Below, piece after piece: positions 45,083 through 57,649 of a stretch of 64,000 bases of DNA. The notes below the pieces were generated by a model. That model was not told the DNA's origin. It searched no databases and saw nothing but the letters and a program-made list of their open reading frames with translations. Position 1 is the stretch's first letter, and each line of letters opens with the position of its first letter. Source of the DNA: Cymbidium sinense (lineage: Eukaryota > Streptophyta > Magnoliopsida > Asparagales > Orchidaceae); NCBI GenBank assembly GCA_021442155.1, contig CM038222.1, positions 114,269,121 to 114,333,120 of the forward strand. Direction: 5' to 3'. The position numbers were made by a program, and so were the translations under genes.

Positions 45083-45240
45083 ACATTTCATTTTCTTTAA
45101 AGCTTTTCTAACTTCAAATTTACTAATACGATGATAAAAATAAAATTCATTATTTTTTTATTAGGGTATTAAGATTGTTAACATTAATCATATTTTCAAG
45201 TCATATTTAATATTTTAATAAAATTTTAACTCATAATAAA
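45083..45240 (-). mobile_element. Internal fragment of an RTE LINE
   Basis: CATTTTCTTTAAAGCT, ACGATGATAAAA and AGGGTATTAA match 37205-37290 of the RTE element in the same orientation. A short, isolated piece. Confidence 0.7.
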
Positions 45241-45759
45241 ATAAATTTCTATTTCAAAATTATAAAGTTCAACCATATAATAAGTTAAAGTGTTTATTTG
45301 ACTTCCCAATATCGAAGTACCTCATATTTCTTTCTATTTGAAATCTAAAAAGAATTGTTCCTTTTGATCCATCCTATTTGACTTCTATATTTAGTGGTGT
45401 TGAAGTCAACTTTGAAATATATAGAGAAGAGCTAATTTTTTTAATTGAGAATTTTCTTATGAGAGTTTCTCTCTCTTAAAATATAATTAACTATAGGAGA
45501 GTGCATTTATAGGGAATTAAGAGCTTGGTATAAAATAAATCTTGCTCTACATCTTTCAAATAGTTTAGGGAAAAAATCTCTAAAATATGCAAAACCCATA
45601 GGAGTCTTTACTAAGTGATTGAATCAATTATAGAGTGATATTTTCATCTCTTGAGATAGTATATTATTTCTTTAATGATGTATTTAATCACCTACACAAG
45701 AGCTTCCTAGATTTACTTGGTGCTCTAAATAAAAGCTCCACAATAATTTTTTAGAGGAT

Positions 45760-46100
45760 GGTGGACCAAGTATTCAAAGAGCAAAAAGAAAGAAATGTAG
45801 AAATTTATGTGGATGACATACTAGTTAAAAGCGAGTTTCCTGAATAACATATTGAAGATTTGAAGGAAATATTTTTCACTTTGAAGAAGTACGATATGCA
45901 CTTCAACCCTTTGAAAGTGCACATTCATCGTAGGATTAGGCAACTTCTTGGGATTCCTGATTACTCCTAAAGGGATAAAGGTTAATCTTAACAAAATAAA
46001 ATTTATACTTAATGCTTTCGTTGAGAAAAATAAATGAGGTGCAGTGACTCACTAGGCTAGTCATAAGATTAAATGGGTTAATTTCTAAGTCAGGAAAACA
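45760..46100 (+). pseudogene. Reverse transcriptase C-terminal part of element C
   Basis: DQVFKEQKERNVEIYVDDILVKSE, with the catalytic YVDD at 45806-45817, then LKKYDMHFNPLK. The upstream RT motifs are not present, so the copy is truncated at its 5' side. Confidence 0.85.
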
Positions 46101-46189
46101 TGACTCCCTGTTTTTCAAAGTACTAAGAAGTGCAAAGTAGTTTTAGTGGATAATATAATATGAGAAAGCTTCTGTAATTAGATTCAAAA

Positions 46190-46900
46190 TGTGAGTAACT
46201 CATTGAGAGGTGATGAGTTATACTATCCCATCATGAAAAAGCCTATACTCATGCTTATTATATCGACACAACAACTTCAACCATACTTCTAACTTCATTC
46301 ACTTTAAGTCCTCACTAATAACTGACTCAAATTAGTACTCATCAAGCTCAATTACTTAGGGAGACTACTAAATAATCAGAAGAGGCGAGCGAGTTCGATA
46401 TATCATACTCGCCTAGGATAATGATCAAGGCACATGCACTCGCCAATTTTCTAATTGATTTTAGCGACTTGCACAATATCACAGTCAACCCAGAGCCTTT
46501 TATGGTACTTCTATGTGGACTAGTCTTTAGGCGAGCAAAGAATAGGAGCGAGTATTATGTTAAAAAGTCCAGTAGGAATTACTATAACATGGTTAGTGAA
46601 GTTCAATATTCAAGTGACATTATTAATTTGAGTACAATGCTTTAATCACTAGATTGTGATTCACTTAAGGACTAGACTCCTAGTATACATGGCCCACATA
46701 GACTCATAGCTCATGATAAATCAATTTAATGGAGAACATGAAGTATGGGATAAGTCATTATTAAAATATATATTGAAGGTTAAAGCAGAGATTGGAAGAC
46801 TTGAGTATTTTAAGATTGAACAAGTTTCAAGAGATCATAATCAACTCGTCAACTTGTTATCGAGAGCACATAGACTCGGGGGGTAGTTTGCACTCCAACT
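46190..46900 (+). pseudogene. RNase H region of element C
   Basis: The RT-RNase H connection reads GDELYYPIMKKPILMLIIST then IKAHALANFLIDFSDLHNI (46421 on). Later NQFNGEHEVWDKS and KAEIGRLEYFKIEQVSRDHN (46773-46845) end with LSRAHRLGG near 46880. This is the end of an RNase H domain of a plant Ty3/gypsy element. Frames shift several times. Confidence 0.8.
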
Positions 46901-46999
46901 CGTTCAATTGACCATTGAAGAATGCGAGTATTTACAAATTGTTAGAAAAAAACTCCCTTAGTTTTGCTGACCGTATCAAGAGGTATTTGCATATTAGGG

Positions 47000-47880
47000 A
47001 GCTAGAGGAATGAATTAAAGATCCAAGAAAATTCAAAATTAGAGCCTTCTAATATCTAGTAATTGGTGGCAAGTTATTTCGAAGATCAATAACTTTATTA
47101 AACATAAAATCTACAAGGGAAAAATGAGCAAATAAGGTACTTGGTGAAATGCACTCAGGTGAGTGTAAGAGTCATTCATAAGAAAGAACACTCGCCTATC
47201 AAATCCTATGATAAGGATATTTTTGGTCCATGCTAAGGAAAGATGCCAGAAAATTCAGCAAGATATGCGAGTAATATCAAAAGTTCACCTTTTTACAATA
47301 ACATCCACCATAACCTCTGCAGCTTATCACAAGTCCTTAGTACTTCTCAATTTGGGGGATGAACTTGATAGGCCCCTTGCCAATCACCAACAAACAAAGG
47401 AGGGTCTTACTCATCATGATCAACTACTTCACCAAGTAGATTGAAGCCAAGCTACTCACCAAAATAATTGTTCAGGTAGCTAAAAATTTTATTTGGACTG
47501 ATATTATTTATAGGTACATACTGCCTATGTCAATCATCATAGATAATGGTTTATAATTCATCGATAAGTGATAAAAGAATTTTTGAAAATCATAAGGAAT
47601 TCAACTTAATACACTTCAATGCATCATCCTTAGTGCAATGACCAAGTAGATGAAATGAATAAGAAGATTTTCAATTTATTGAAGAAAAAGGTGGAAGGTG
47701 AAAAAGCCTTGGGAGTAGATGCCTTACTCATTGTACTCTTGGCCCTCAAGATGACTCCAACATCAACTACACGGTAGATGCCATTCGCCTTATCACATGG
47801 GATAGAAGCCATGTTACCAGTCAAATATGAACTCCACAGTTAGAAGATTATGGCGACCATCTAGTTAGATTATGAGATTA
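47000..47880 (+). pseudogene. Integrase of element C
   Basis: The frame 47208-47444 corresponds to the segment [16 protein letters not shown] of element B (here ITSAAYHKSLVLLNLGDE). It is followed by a frameshifted core and then [20 protein letters not shown] (about 47658-47720) with MTPTST and the MLPVKYEL C-terminal part near 47830. Ordered as in element B, with stops. Confidence 0.85.
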
Positions 47881-48589
47881 ATGAGTAGAAAGGTCTAGCA
47901 CATAGGCCATGGAGATAATACTTGACCTACCAAAAAAGTTATGGATTGAAGCATCATTGGGAGAGCTGGTGACTTGGTATTGAAGAAAGTTGGTGTAGTA
48001 GCTTGCCAAAATATGTTGGTTAAACTTGTTCATACTTGGGATAACCCCCTATTCTGTCAAGAAACAAGTTGGTCCAAGAACCTATCAACAATAACCACAT
48101 TTAGGATAGGATGCGCCACGTATCGGGAATGTGAAAGATTTGATGAAATTCTACCATTAAGATATCCTCTTTTAACTCATTGTTTTACTAAAGTATTGTT
48201 CTCTTTCAGAATGACTCTTCGTTCGAACGAGTACACATAATTAGAATGAATTAATACAGTTTTTTTATTTGTCCCATAAATCTGTGTTACTTATATATCA
48301 TGAGCTTGAAACTCAAAAATATGATGATTAAGAGTTTTAACTACTTTGTCCAACACATGAACCAAAGACATTCAACGAGTGATAATAATTTGAGTTAATA
48401 TTTGGGAGCTGTGTTGCCACAGGTTACTCGACGAGCCATTTTTTCCCCAAGTAACGAGCTTTATTTTCTAAGCCACTTTTGGCATGAGTATATAAAGGTT
48501 GACTCAACAATTTGTTAAAAGTAAACCTTAACCATGAACACTTGTTTGCTTTAAACGCTTTATCAAAATATCAAGGGAATATATAAGGC

Positions 48590-49010
48590 TAATACTTCAT
48601 GTGGTTCGTGATTAAAGTGTAAGATCAATACTCTATGTGACTGAGGATAATAAATAAAAAGACCAACACTTCATGTGGTTAATGACTCAAGTGTAAGGCC
48701 AACTCCATGTGGTTGACAACTACAAATAAGAAGATCTACATTCCATGTAGTTGGCAACTCAAGTGTAAGACCAACACTCTGTGTAGGTGGTGATTGTAAA
48801 TATAAAGATCAACACTCTATGTAGTTAGTGAGTTAAGTGTAAAACACACACTAGATGTGGCTAACGACTCAAGTGTAAGACCTACGATCCATGTGATTGG
48901 TGATTATAAATAAAAACTAACACTCCGTGTGGTTAGCAACTTAAGTATTAGACCAACAATCTATATAATTGGTGATTACAAATAAAAGACCAACACTTCG
49001 TGTGTAACAA
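48590..49010. repeat. 75-bp tandem array of element C
   Basis: Repeated AAGTGTAAGACCAACACT and AAATAAAAGACCAACACT half-units with a TGTGGTTGGTGA-like core, about five units. The same sequence family as the array of element B, in the same position and orientation relative to pol. Confidence 0.85.
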
Positions 49011-49399
49011 TAAGAAAATTTAAAAATCGATACGCTCTAATTGGTAGCATTATATTCCCCTAATATTATGCAGCAACTACTTAAAACAATCATTTAACAG
49101 TGAGCATATTCACATAACACTTGTTCAAAAAATATATTTTCTCAACAAGTATATTTAGTGAGTATATTCCATTTAACGAGTACATTTAATGAGTATATAT
49201 TTTTAGTGAGTACATTCATAAAATGAATACAATCATAAGTACAATAAAGAAGAGAGATAACATGAAGAAAATTTTCTTTCATTAAGAAAAAGTTTAAGTA
49301 CAAATAGCGAGTGTACAAAATTTTAATATACAATCACTCTTCTAACTTGTAGGTATAAAAAGGAAAAAAAAATTAAAAGTGAAAAAAAAAAGGCTAGTT

Positions 49400-50960
49400 G
49401 GCTGTCCCATCGTCGTTGCTCAACTTGGAGTTAGACTTTGACAAGGCGCACATTGTTGAAATAAAAGAATTTAACATATAGTTGGCCAGGTTTCATTAAC
49501 TTGGTGATAATGAACTCTGAGCCTTCTTTGAACTTTTATTGCAATAAGTCCTTATACTCATCAAAGTCAAGAAAGCCTAATAACTTGACCTACTTCTTCT
49601 AAAACTCCTTAGTCTTATGAGTAAGTTTCACCCTCAACTCCTTATTCATCTAAGAAAGACGAGTCAGTTCCAAAACTGCTTACTCCTCTTCTTCTTATTG
49701 CATTGTCTCCTCTTAAAGCCTAGCTAGCTTGGATTCAACATCTTAAACCTGGTTCTTGCTAGATCGAGCTTCGACTTGGTGGGCACAAGACTTTTTCTTT
49801 TGAATATGAACTTTCTATAGAGTTCCCAAGACGATTGGCACGTCATCACTTGGACAATCATTACAGCATAAAATAATCGCCCCTTGGGAAGCCCTTCAAG
49901 CACAATGTTCATCTCCTTACAAAAAAATTTGGTTTCCCAACTTGAAGGCCTTACTCATCAAAACAGTGAAGTTAGGAGTATAATTATTTTCAATATAAAT
50001 GCAGCTAGGATCATCTGCTAGCTTATTTCCCTTATCACTCTTCTTTCTTGGAGGAACATGAGGAACAAAACTCGTTGGCTTCTTCTAGGACTTCATGGGA
50101 GTAGAGCTCGATCCTTCCTCCTCGATCGACTTCTTAGTGGTGGCCTTAGTAGTTGCAAGCTTGTCCTCACCTTTCTCACTTACCTTGAACTCGCCAAAAA
50201 ACTTGACAACTTTGAGGTCTATAAGAAAGGAAGTAGTCATTTTTTGAAAACAACAAGTGCAGAGATTAGTACATGAAAAAAATCAAAAAGAACTTTTATA
50301 AAGGTGAATACTCACTATAGATGTGCTCATGAATCTTGCTATATCGGAGGTAATGCTTGATGTTGAGCATCTTGCTCGATATCTTTGTTAGATTCTCCTT
50401 TTCGTGAGAACTCGCCTTAAGAACTACCACTTTAGAGGCAATGAAAGAAATGGGCATAGTTGGTACTGCCCACTTGATTGAGCATTTGATGAAGAAGAGT
50501 TTGGAATGCCAGTTTCTCATTTTATTTGGCAAGCCAACAATCTTTTGATGGATCACTGAGAATTAAACAATTTCATCTTTGTGATCTTTAATTGAGAAGA
50601 CATGGTGAAAAAATGGTCAAATTATGGGTCAACCTTTCTCGCCTCAAATATAAAATAAAATCCATGTCGCTTGTTATAGATTTTAGTACTTGAGTGAGCA
50701 CTGTCCCATAGAAGTTTAGAATATTCACCCACTCGGAATATATAGGGAATTGAAGGACGAACTAAAAGTGGTCAAAAGAAACACACTACTCATCTGCCTT
50801 CAAAGTATTAATTTTCTCATCATCATGAGTGACTCATACCGAAAAGTTAAAATTATCATAATAATATCAGTGAAATGCAAAGCCCTCTATCCCTATCAAG
50901 AGGGATGAGGACTCGTTCATAGCAACCCCCACAAAGTTGATGGATGCTTTTTAAGAGCCG
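49400..50960 (-). pseudogene. Antisense ORF of element C, homologous to that of element B
   Basis: An 86-codon frame (50556-50296, minus) holds WHSKLFFIKCSIKWAVP and MLNIKHYL, matching [17 protein letters not shown] and TLNIFHYL of element B. Near 49590-49510 the reading GFLDFDEYKDLLQ-stop-KFKEGSEFII matches [27 protein letters not shown] of element B. It is convergent with pol of its own element. Function unknown; several stops. Confidence 0.7.
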
Positions 50961-51960
50961 CCATGACCATGATCAGAGAACTCACTAAAAGAATAAAAGA
51001 GTGACGAGAAAGAAGAAAGGAACTCACACAATCTCAAAAATGCAGGCACCACATCAAGAATTTGATGAAAAAATGATTATCAAATCTTGCAAAAATCTCG
51101 AGTAATGCACATCACGACAAAATCTAATGAGCTCAGACGCTATCACAAGACATTAAGAGAATTAGACAAAACAAAAAATCGAGTAAGAAATATAAGAATT
51201 TCTTTTATTAAGATAAATAATATATTATTATTATTATAATAATAAGTTTTACATGCACTTGCCTCTATTTTATTTTACATCATTTTTAAAGAAATTTGAC
51301 TATTGGATCCGTAAGCCACTCGTCGACGGGTGCACCTATATTAAACGGATAATCAACCATGAAGTTGGACCCACAATATAGAGAGAAGACTCACTTGACT
51401 TGACACAGTGATGAAGCGAACTCAACTCGGCTTCCATGGTCACCAACCTTCGATGAGACTTAGCCTCCACCACTAGCCTCCTCTAAGACTCGTCCTCTAA
51501 CCTCTTCTACAACTTGGCTACCTCCGAGTTCACACCATCCTTGAGGAGAGTTACCTTCCACTTGTGGGCTCCAAAAATTCGCATCTGCCTCTCGATAAAG
51601 AGAGTTTGAATTATGTTGGACAAATTTTTAGAAGGCGGATGGAATAGTAGATAAGACACTACCCAGAGATTTTACCCTCATTTTGTGAGGACTTTAGATC
51701 TAGTTCTTTCCTATAGCAAGCTATAGCTTACCCCTCCCAATGAGAGAGAGAACATTCGACAAGGCTACATTAGATCACTAAATGTGTAGTGTAAGAAGAA
51801 GATGGAGTTTAAAATTTGGGGTTTAGAATTTATGAAATTCACTATTATTTAACTTAAAGATATTGGTGGAATGATGATGTCATTAAGATCCCATGGTCCC
51901 GCCATCCCGTGCTATCGTAATCCCTGGCCTACTTAGTGAGGAGGTAATACCCAGATAAAA

Positions 51961-52950
51961 AAGGATCCTCGCCCATCGCCGCCCAAGTAGATCAGGGTGG
52001 TGTTTGTCAAATGAGAGAATCTTAAGTCCACCTTAGCTCACAAAAGGGCTTTGTTCCTATCAAATATACCCTATGAATCATAACTCAAAGGCCGAAGACG
52101 TGAATAGCTACACATGTAATATAATTGTGTCATTTCTGAACTACCCAATTAGAGGACTCGATCATAACCGCACTATAAGCCACCAAATCACACGAAACAG
52201 ACACGCCATGTTCTTTTAGAGATTATTAGAATATAATGATTTATTTGACTTAACATTAGCATCTTTATGAGTTAGAGTTTTCTTAATCTGTCATCCCCAA
52301 CAAACAATGGTGGATGGATGGATGAATTATTTGCTTTAAGTATTTAAATAATAAATTTCATTTAGTTCAGATAGTTAAAATTTAGTTTTATGATGAATTA
52401 GTTTAGAAATGAAGTATCTTTTGATGATAATATCTCCTCCAATTTAGATTTTCAATCAACGCGGCCATCATCAGGGTAATAAGTCTGCTAAATCATTTAG
52501 TTTATTATTTCAGATCCTGTCGAATCTATTAATTTAATAATAGAAGAACAATCTAGATTTATATTTTGAGTATTTTGAATTTGAGAATATTGAATATAAT
52601 ATTATAAATATTTTGATGATAATTACCCCTCCAGTTGATATCTTCAATTAACTCACTTATTATCGATGTATTTTATCAACTCGCTTATTTCTAGTAGACG
52701 GTATGACTTTATGTGTAACTTAAACTCTTTAGAAAATTGATATCATAACAGACCTTATCAACTCCATTATAAACATAAAGGATTGAGTCTTACGATCTAA
52801 TGTAATTTAAGTTCATTTAGAAGTTAATCATTTAGTAGATCTTAGCAAACTCTATTTCAAGCTTAGAAGATTATGCAAGAAATTGGTGGGGAAATGCAAA
52901 AAATAGAGAGGAACTTATCTGATGACGGAGTTCTCTTTTTGACTACGACA
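51961..52950. other. Flank between elements C and D, no gene seen
   Basis: AT-rich. A segment around 52420-52470 (TGATAATATCTCCTCCAATT) has a related copy around 52615-52645 (TGATAATTACCCCTCCAGTT), a diverged short tandem repeat of about 190 bp period. It may belong to LTR sequence of element D. Confidence 0.4.
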
Positions 52951-54590
52951 AAGAGGATAAACACATTTTAGGGCTTGCGATTGTACTGGGCAAAATGAGA
53001 AATCCAAGTGAGGAAATAGGAAGGGTAGTCGAGAGTAACCTACCTGATGGTAGAGTTGTCCCTCGGCTGCCCTCGTTTGCGAAAAGGGGAGGCCAGAGAA
53101 GGAAAAAACAGAGCTTATGGCTTGAGGGGAAGGGAGCGGGTGCTCGCAGCTTGAGGGAATCGACGAGACCGAGAGCTTTCGGCTTGAAGGAATACCGTAT
53201 GAGAGCGGAGAGTGAGTGAAAATGGAAGAGAGGAAATTGTGCGGATCTACGAGAGACTTACGGCTTTAGGGAGACGAGAGAGGTCAATTTTGAGTTTCAC
53301 CTTGTGTCTTGGTGAGACAGTGAGGAGTAAGCAAGCGAGGAAATCGGGTTGCTTGTAGCCTCTTGTATGGTATGAAGACGAATGAGATGGAGGGGATTTC
53401 GGGAGAAGCAATGGCTGCGGGAGATAAGGATGAGGATCGAGGGCAAGCATCGGCGGCTGCTCGAACCAAAAGACGAGGGAGCTCGCGGGAAGAGAGGGAT
53501 GCCAAGAGCGGGAGAAAGAGGGCTGACCGAGAGGGAAGTTGCTTCGATCGAACGAATCTGGGAGGAGGAGAAAGAGAGTGAGCAGGCGACGGACGAGAAA
53601 AAGGAGATTCCCAGTTTCGGCTCCTCCTGAATCGAGCGAATAAAGAGGGCGAGGAAAGAGCGGACGAGGGAGCGTTACCTTCGGCTGCTTTGCGTGGAGA
53701 GGACCATAGGAGGGAGATTGGAGTTTCGATTTGTAGTAAGAGGAAAATAGGCGTCCTGCTTTATTAGCAGGAGATCCCGCTATGCTTCGAACCGAGAGGG
53801 AAATAGAGGATTAAAGCCCTTAATTGCAGATTAATTGATTTCCTTTACGAGTCAGGCAGGATCTCAAAATTATTTAAATGTAATTAACATTAATTTGGAA
53901 AGAATTTACACTCAATTAATTATGCGCCACATATGCGTGAATTCTAATTTTATTCGACAGTAATAATTTTTTTTTAGAAATTAGATTCAGGCATATTAAG
54001 ATAAATATTTTTATTTACACATGTCTTCATTTATTGTGCGGACTGATTTTTTGATATCACATCAAAATTCATGTGAATTTTGCTAAAACTAAATCCATAC
54101 AATATCGGTATAATTTCTAAGAAATTTTGATGTTCTAAATTCATCGGCGTGATCCGTTTTGCGATCGGGGGTTACTTGAGCAATGTCGACATCGATCATA
54201 GCCAATTTGAGCTTAATTTTTGCATCGTTGCATTCCACAACTTGCCATTTACACCACACTCAACCGAATCGATCACATAATATTTGATAGATTTCTCTGT
54301 TTCGACGATAATGATGCAATCCATTTTATGAAAGGAGATCGTTCGAATAGCTTCGAGGCGTCTCGACTTCAATATACATAAAATTTCCTATTCTATTTAT
54401 TTTTCTTCATTGGATGGCATTTGATTGATGTAAAATATCAATTTTAATTGATTTTGATATTCTGAACGCATTGGTGCAGTTGATTTTAACATATTTGCTT
54501 AATTAAACATATGAAAATTACTTATAGGTCAATAAATGCCCCCTAACAAATATGATGTGCGTATGAAGCGGATCATATTTATTGCAAATT
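52950..54590 (-). mobile_element. Probable 3' LTR region of element D
   Basis: This lies just beyond the tandem array downstream of D's pol. Read on the minus strand, TTAGGGGGCATTTATTGACC (about 54548-54529) looks like a polypurine tract meeting an LTR start. AT-rich DNA follows, then a GC-rich part (53700-53000). CACCAATGCGTTCAGA near 54490 resembles the LTR-like block at about 23.15 kb. Open frames in 52995-53630 on both strands have LTR-like composition and no recognisable protein. The opposite LTR would be right of the window. Confidence 0.5.
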
Positions 54591-54624
54591 AGTTGACCAT
54601 ATAAGATTTGACCTGATTTATCTT

Positions 54625-55290
54625 TATTGACTCATCAAGTACGAAGAGAGATACCTTCGGTCATATGCTTAATGCTCTAATGGGCTCGTTGAAGATCTCA
54701 TCTTAATAGTTTGCATATTTAATGCTCCTTTAGTCTTAGCTTCGTGTTTAGTAGGCTTGGTGAAGGAAGAATTTTATTTATTTTGTGATTTAGGTTCCTT
54801 CTGCCCTAGCTTCGAGCTTGAAGGACTTGATGAAAGATTTATCTAATTTGTCTAACTTGACTTGTCAAGAGAATGTGCATACCTTCGGTCTTTTGTTTAT
54901 TGCTTTGGTGGACTTGTTGAAAGATTAACCTGATTTTTTTGAATTGACTTGTCAGGAAAATGTGCATACCTTTGGTCCTTTGCTCATTGCTTTGGTGGAC
55001 ATTTTGAAGGATTAGTCTGATTTGTCTGAATTGACTTGTCAAGAGAATGTGCATATCTTCAGCCCTTTGCTTATTGCTTTGGTGGACTTGTTAAAGGATT
55101 AACCTGATTTGTGCGAATTGACTTGTCAGGAGAATGTGCATACCTTCGATCCTTTGCTTGTTGCTTTTAGCGGACTTGTTGAAGGATTAACCTGGCTTGT
55201 CCAAATTGACTTGTCAAGAGGATGTGCATACCTTCGGTCCATTGTTTATTACTTTTGGCGACCTTGTTGAAGGATGCGAGCCCGTAGCCT
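54625..55290. repeat. 87-bp tandem array of element D
   Basis: GACTTGTCA falls at about 54859, 54946, 55033, 55120 and 55208 (87, 87, 87, 88 bp), with AGAATGTGCATACCTTCGGTC in each unit. A more diverged copy precedes at about 54629. The period is a multiple of three, so one minus-strand frame (55054-54839) stays open as a 29-residue repeat. I consider that fortuitous. Confidence 0.92.
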
Positions 55291-55299
55291 GGTCTTTAA

Positions 55300-56112
<813 letters not shown>

Positions 56113-56141
56113 GACAGTCATGAATATAATGTTTATCTCAC

Positions 56142-57121
56142 TCAAAAATAATATTTCTTGAGATAACGATCATTGATGGGTGGCATAGGCTGCCAACCAC
56201 TCGAATCAATAAGCTGGTAGGCTCCTTCTTCGCATACCTTCTCTATGATGAAATAACCTTCCCAATTAGCTTCAAATTTACCATCGATTCTTTTGTGAGG
56301 GATTATCGGTCTTCTCAGCACTAAGACCAACTCTCATCTTTGAAAAGTTCGGGGATGCACTGTTCCTTCGAAGGCTTTAGACATTCTTGCTCGATAGATT
56401 TCTAAGCTTTGTTGGGCTTGAGGTCTAATTTCGTCAAGTGTGCAAGCTCTTCCATCTGTAAATGGACATTCTCTTCTTGAGTAAGATTATATTGGATATC
56501 TACTCGAAGTGATGATAATCCGACTTCTAGTGGAAAAACTGCTTCGACTTCAAAAGTTAAAGCGTAAGAAGTGGCTTTAGTTGGCGTCTTGTAAGTAGTT
56601 TGATATGCCCATAGCACCTCGAGCATTTTGATATGCCTCTCTCTTTTGTTCCTCGTGAGGATCTTTTTGAGTAGCTTGATCAGTATTTTATTAAAAGCTT
56701 CTGCCAAATCATTGGCTCTTAGGTTATAAATTGATGAATATCACCAATCAATTTTGTATTGATCAGCGAATCTATAGATATTTGTACTCTTGAATGTTGG
56801 GCCATTGTCTTAGATGACTCGTCGTGGTATACCAAATCTATAGACAATATTACGCGTAAAGAAGTCAATGACTCGATTAGCAATAACTTCTTTAAGTGGA
56901 GCTGCTTCGGCCCACCTGGAAAAATAGTCGATTGCTACTAAGATAAAGCGATGACCTGCTGATGATGGTGGATCAATAAGTCCGATTATGTCCGTTACCC
57001 AACACTCAAATGGCCAGGATGTGACCGTCGGATGTAGTGGATTCAGAGGTTGATGAATGATATTGCCATGGACTTGACATTCATAACACCTTTTTGCATG
57101 GTCGATACAATCTTTCACCAT
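56142..57121 (-). pseudogene. Integrase of element D
   Basis: The frame 57121-56810 has the end of the zinc-binding domain (CIDHAKRCYECQVHGN) and the core start (PFECWVTDIIGLIDPP, FILVAIDYFSRWAEAAPLKE, RFGIPRRVI). The frame 56707-56402 has AEAFNKILIKLLKK, LWAYQTTYKTPTKATSYALT and VEAVFPLEVGLSSLR. The frame 56330-56142 has FEANWEGYFIIEKVCEEGAY to YLKKYY, the C-terminal domain. Only two or three breaks separate nearly complete domains. Confidence 0.93.
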
Positions 57122-57649
57122 TAATGGTCAATAATAACCCATCCTCTTGATTTTGATTATCATCTTAGGACATGATTGGTGTGCACCGCAAAGTCTTTCA
57201 TGAATTTCATATATCACTTTACTAGCTTCCTCATTTCCCAAACATCGTAGTAACATCTATTCAAGAGACCTGCGATATAAAGTATCATTGACATAAGCAT
57301 ATCGTAGTATTCTCTTCTCCATTTGTGAGGCCAATGATTTGCTGCTTGGCAATTTGCCTTGTTTAAAATAGTTGATGAAGGGTTGCCTCTAATAATCTAG
57401 TTCTTCTACTATAAAAGCTTCTTGTTGTACTTCTAAAAGTTCTTCAGATTTGCGTTCCTTTTGAGCATGCTTCTATTGTTTAGCTTTAAATATTTTTGAC
57501 GAAGTGTGAGGATCAATCGGAATTCCATCCTGTTGGTTTACACTTGATGATCCCTCTTCCAATGGGGAATATGGGTTCATTGACTATAGAACTTGATGGG
57601 TGAAAACTTCTATCAACACGTGCTCATCATTCATGCTTGTTATCTCTTT

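Larger units (their letters stand above)
45640..51960 (+). mobile_element. Element C: decayed Ty3/gypsy LTR retrotransposon, same family as element B
   Basis: Plus strand: RT C-terminal part (about 45760-46100), RNase H (about 46190-46900), integrase (about 47000-47880) and a 75-bp tandem array (about 48590-49010). The antisense ORF on the minus strand follows (about 50960-49400), with 3' non-coding DNA (to about 51960) matching element B. Gag, protease and the N-terminal half of RT are absent. It lies downstream of the threonine deaminase gene. Confidence 0.82.

Noticed and set aside
52995..53630. Several open frames on both strands in GC-rich DNA
   Set aside because: Frames overlap on opposite strands with LTR-like context; purine-rich composition explains the absence of stops.
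54839..55054. 71-codon frame of a 29-residue repeat
   Set aside because: It is the 87-bp array read in a frame that happens to be open because 87 is divisible by three; neighbouring units are interrupted.
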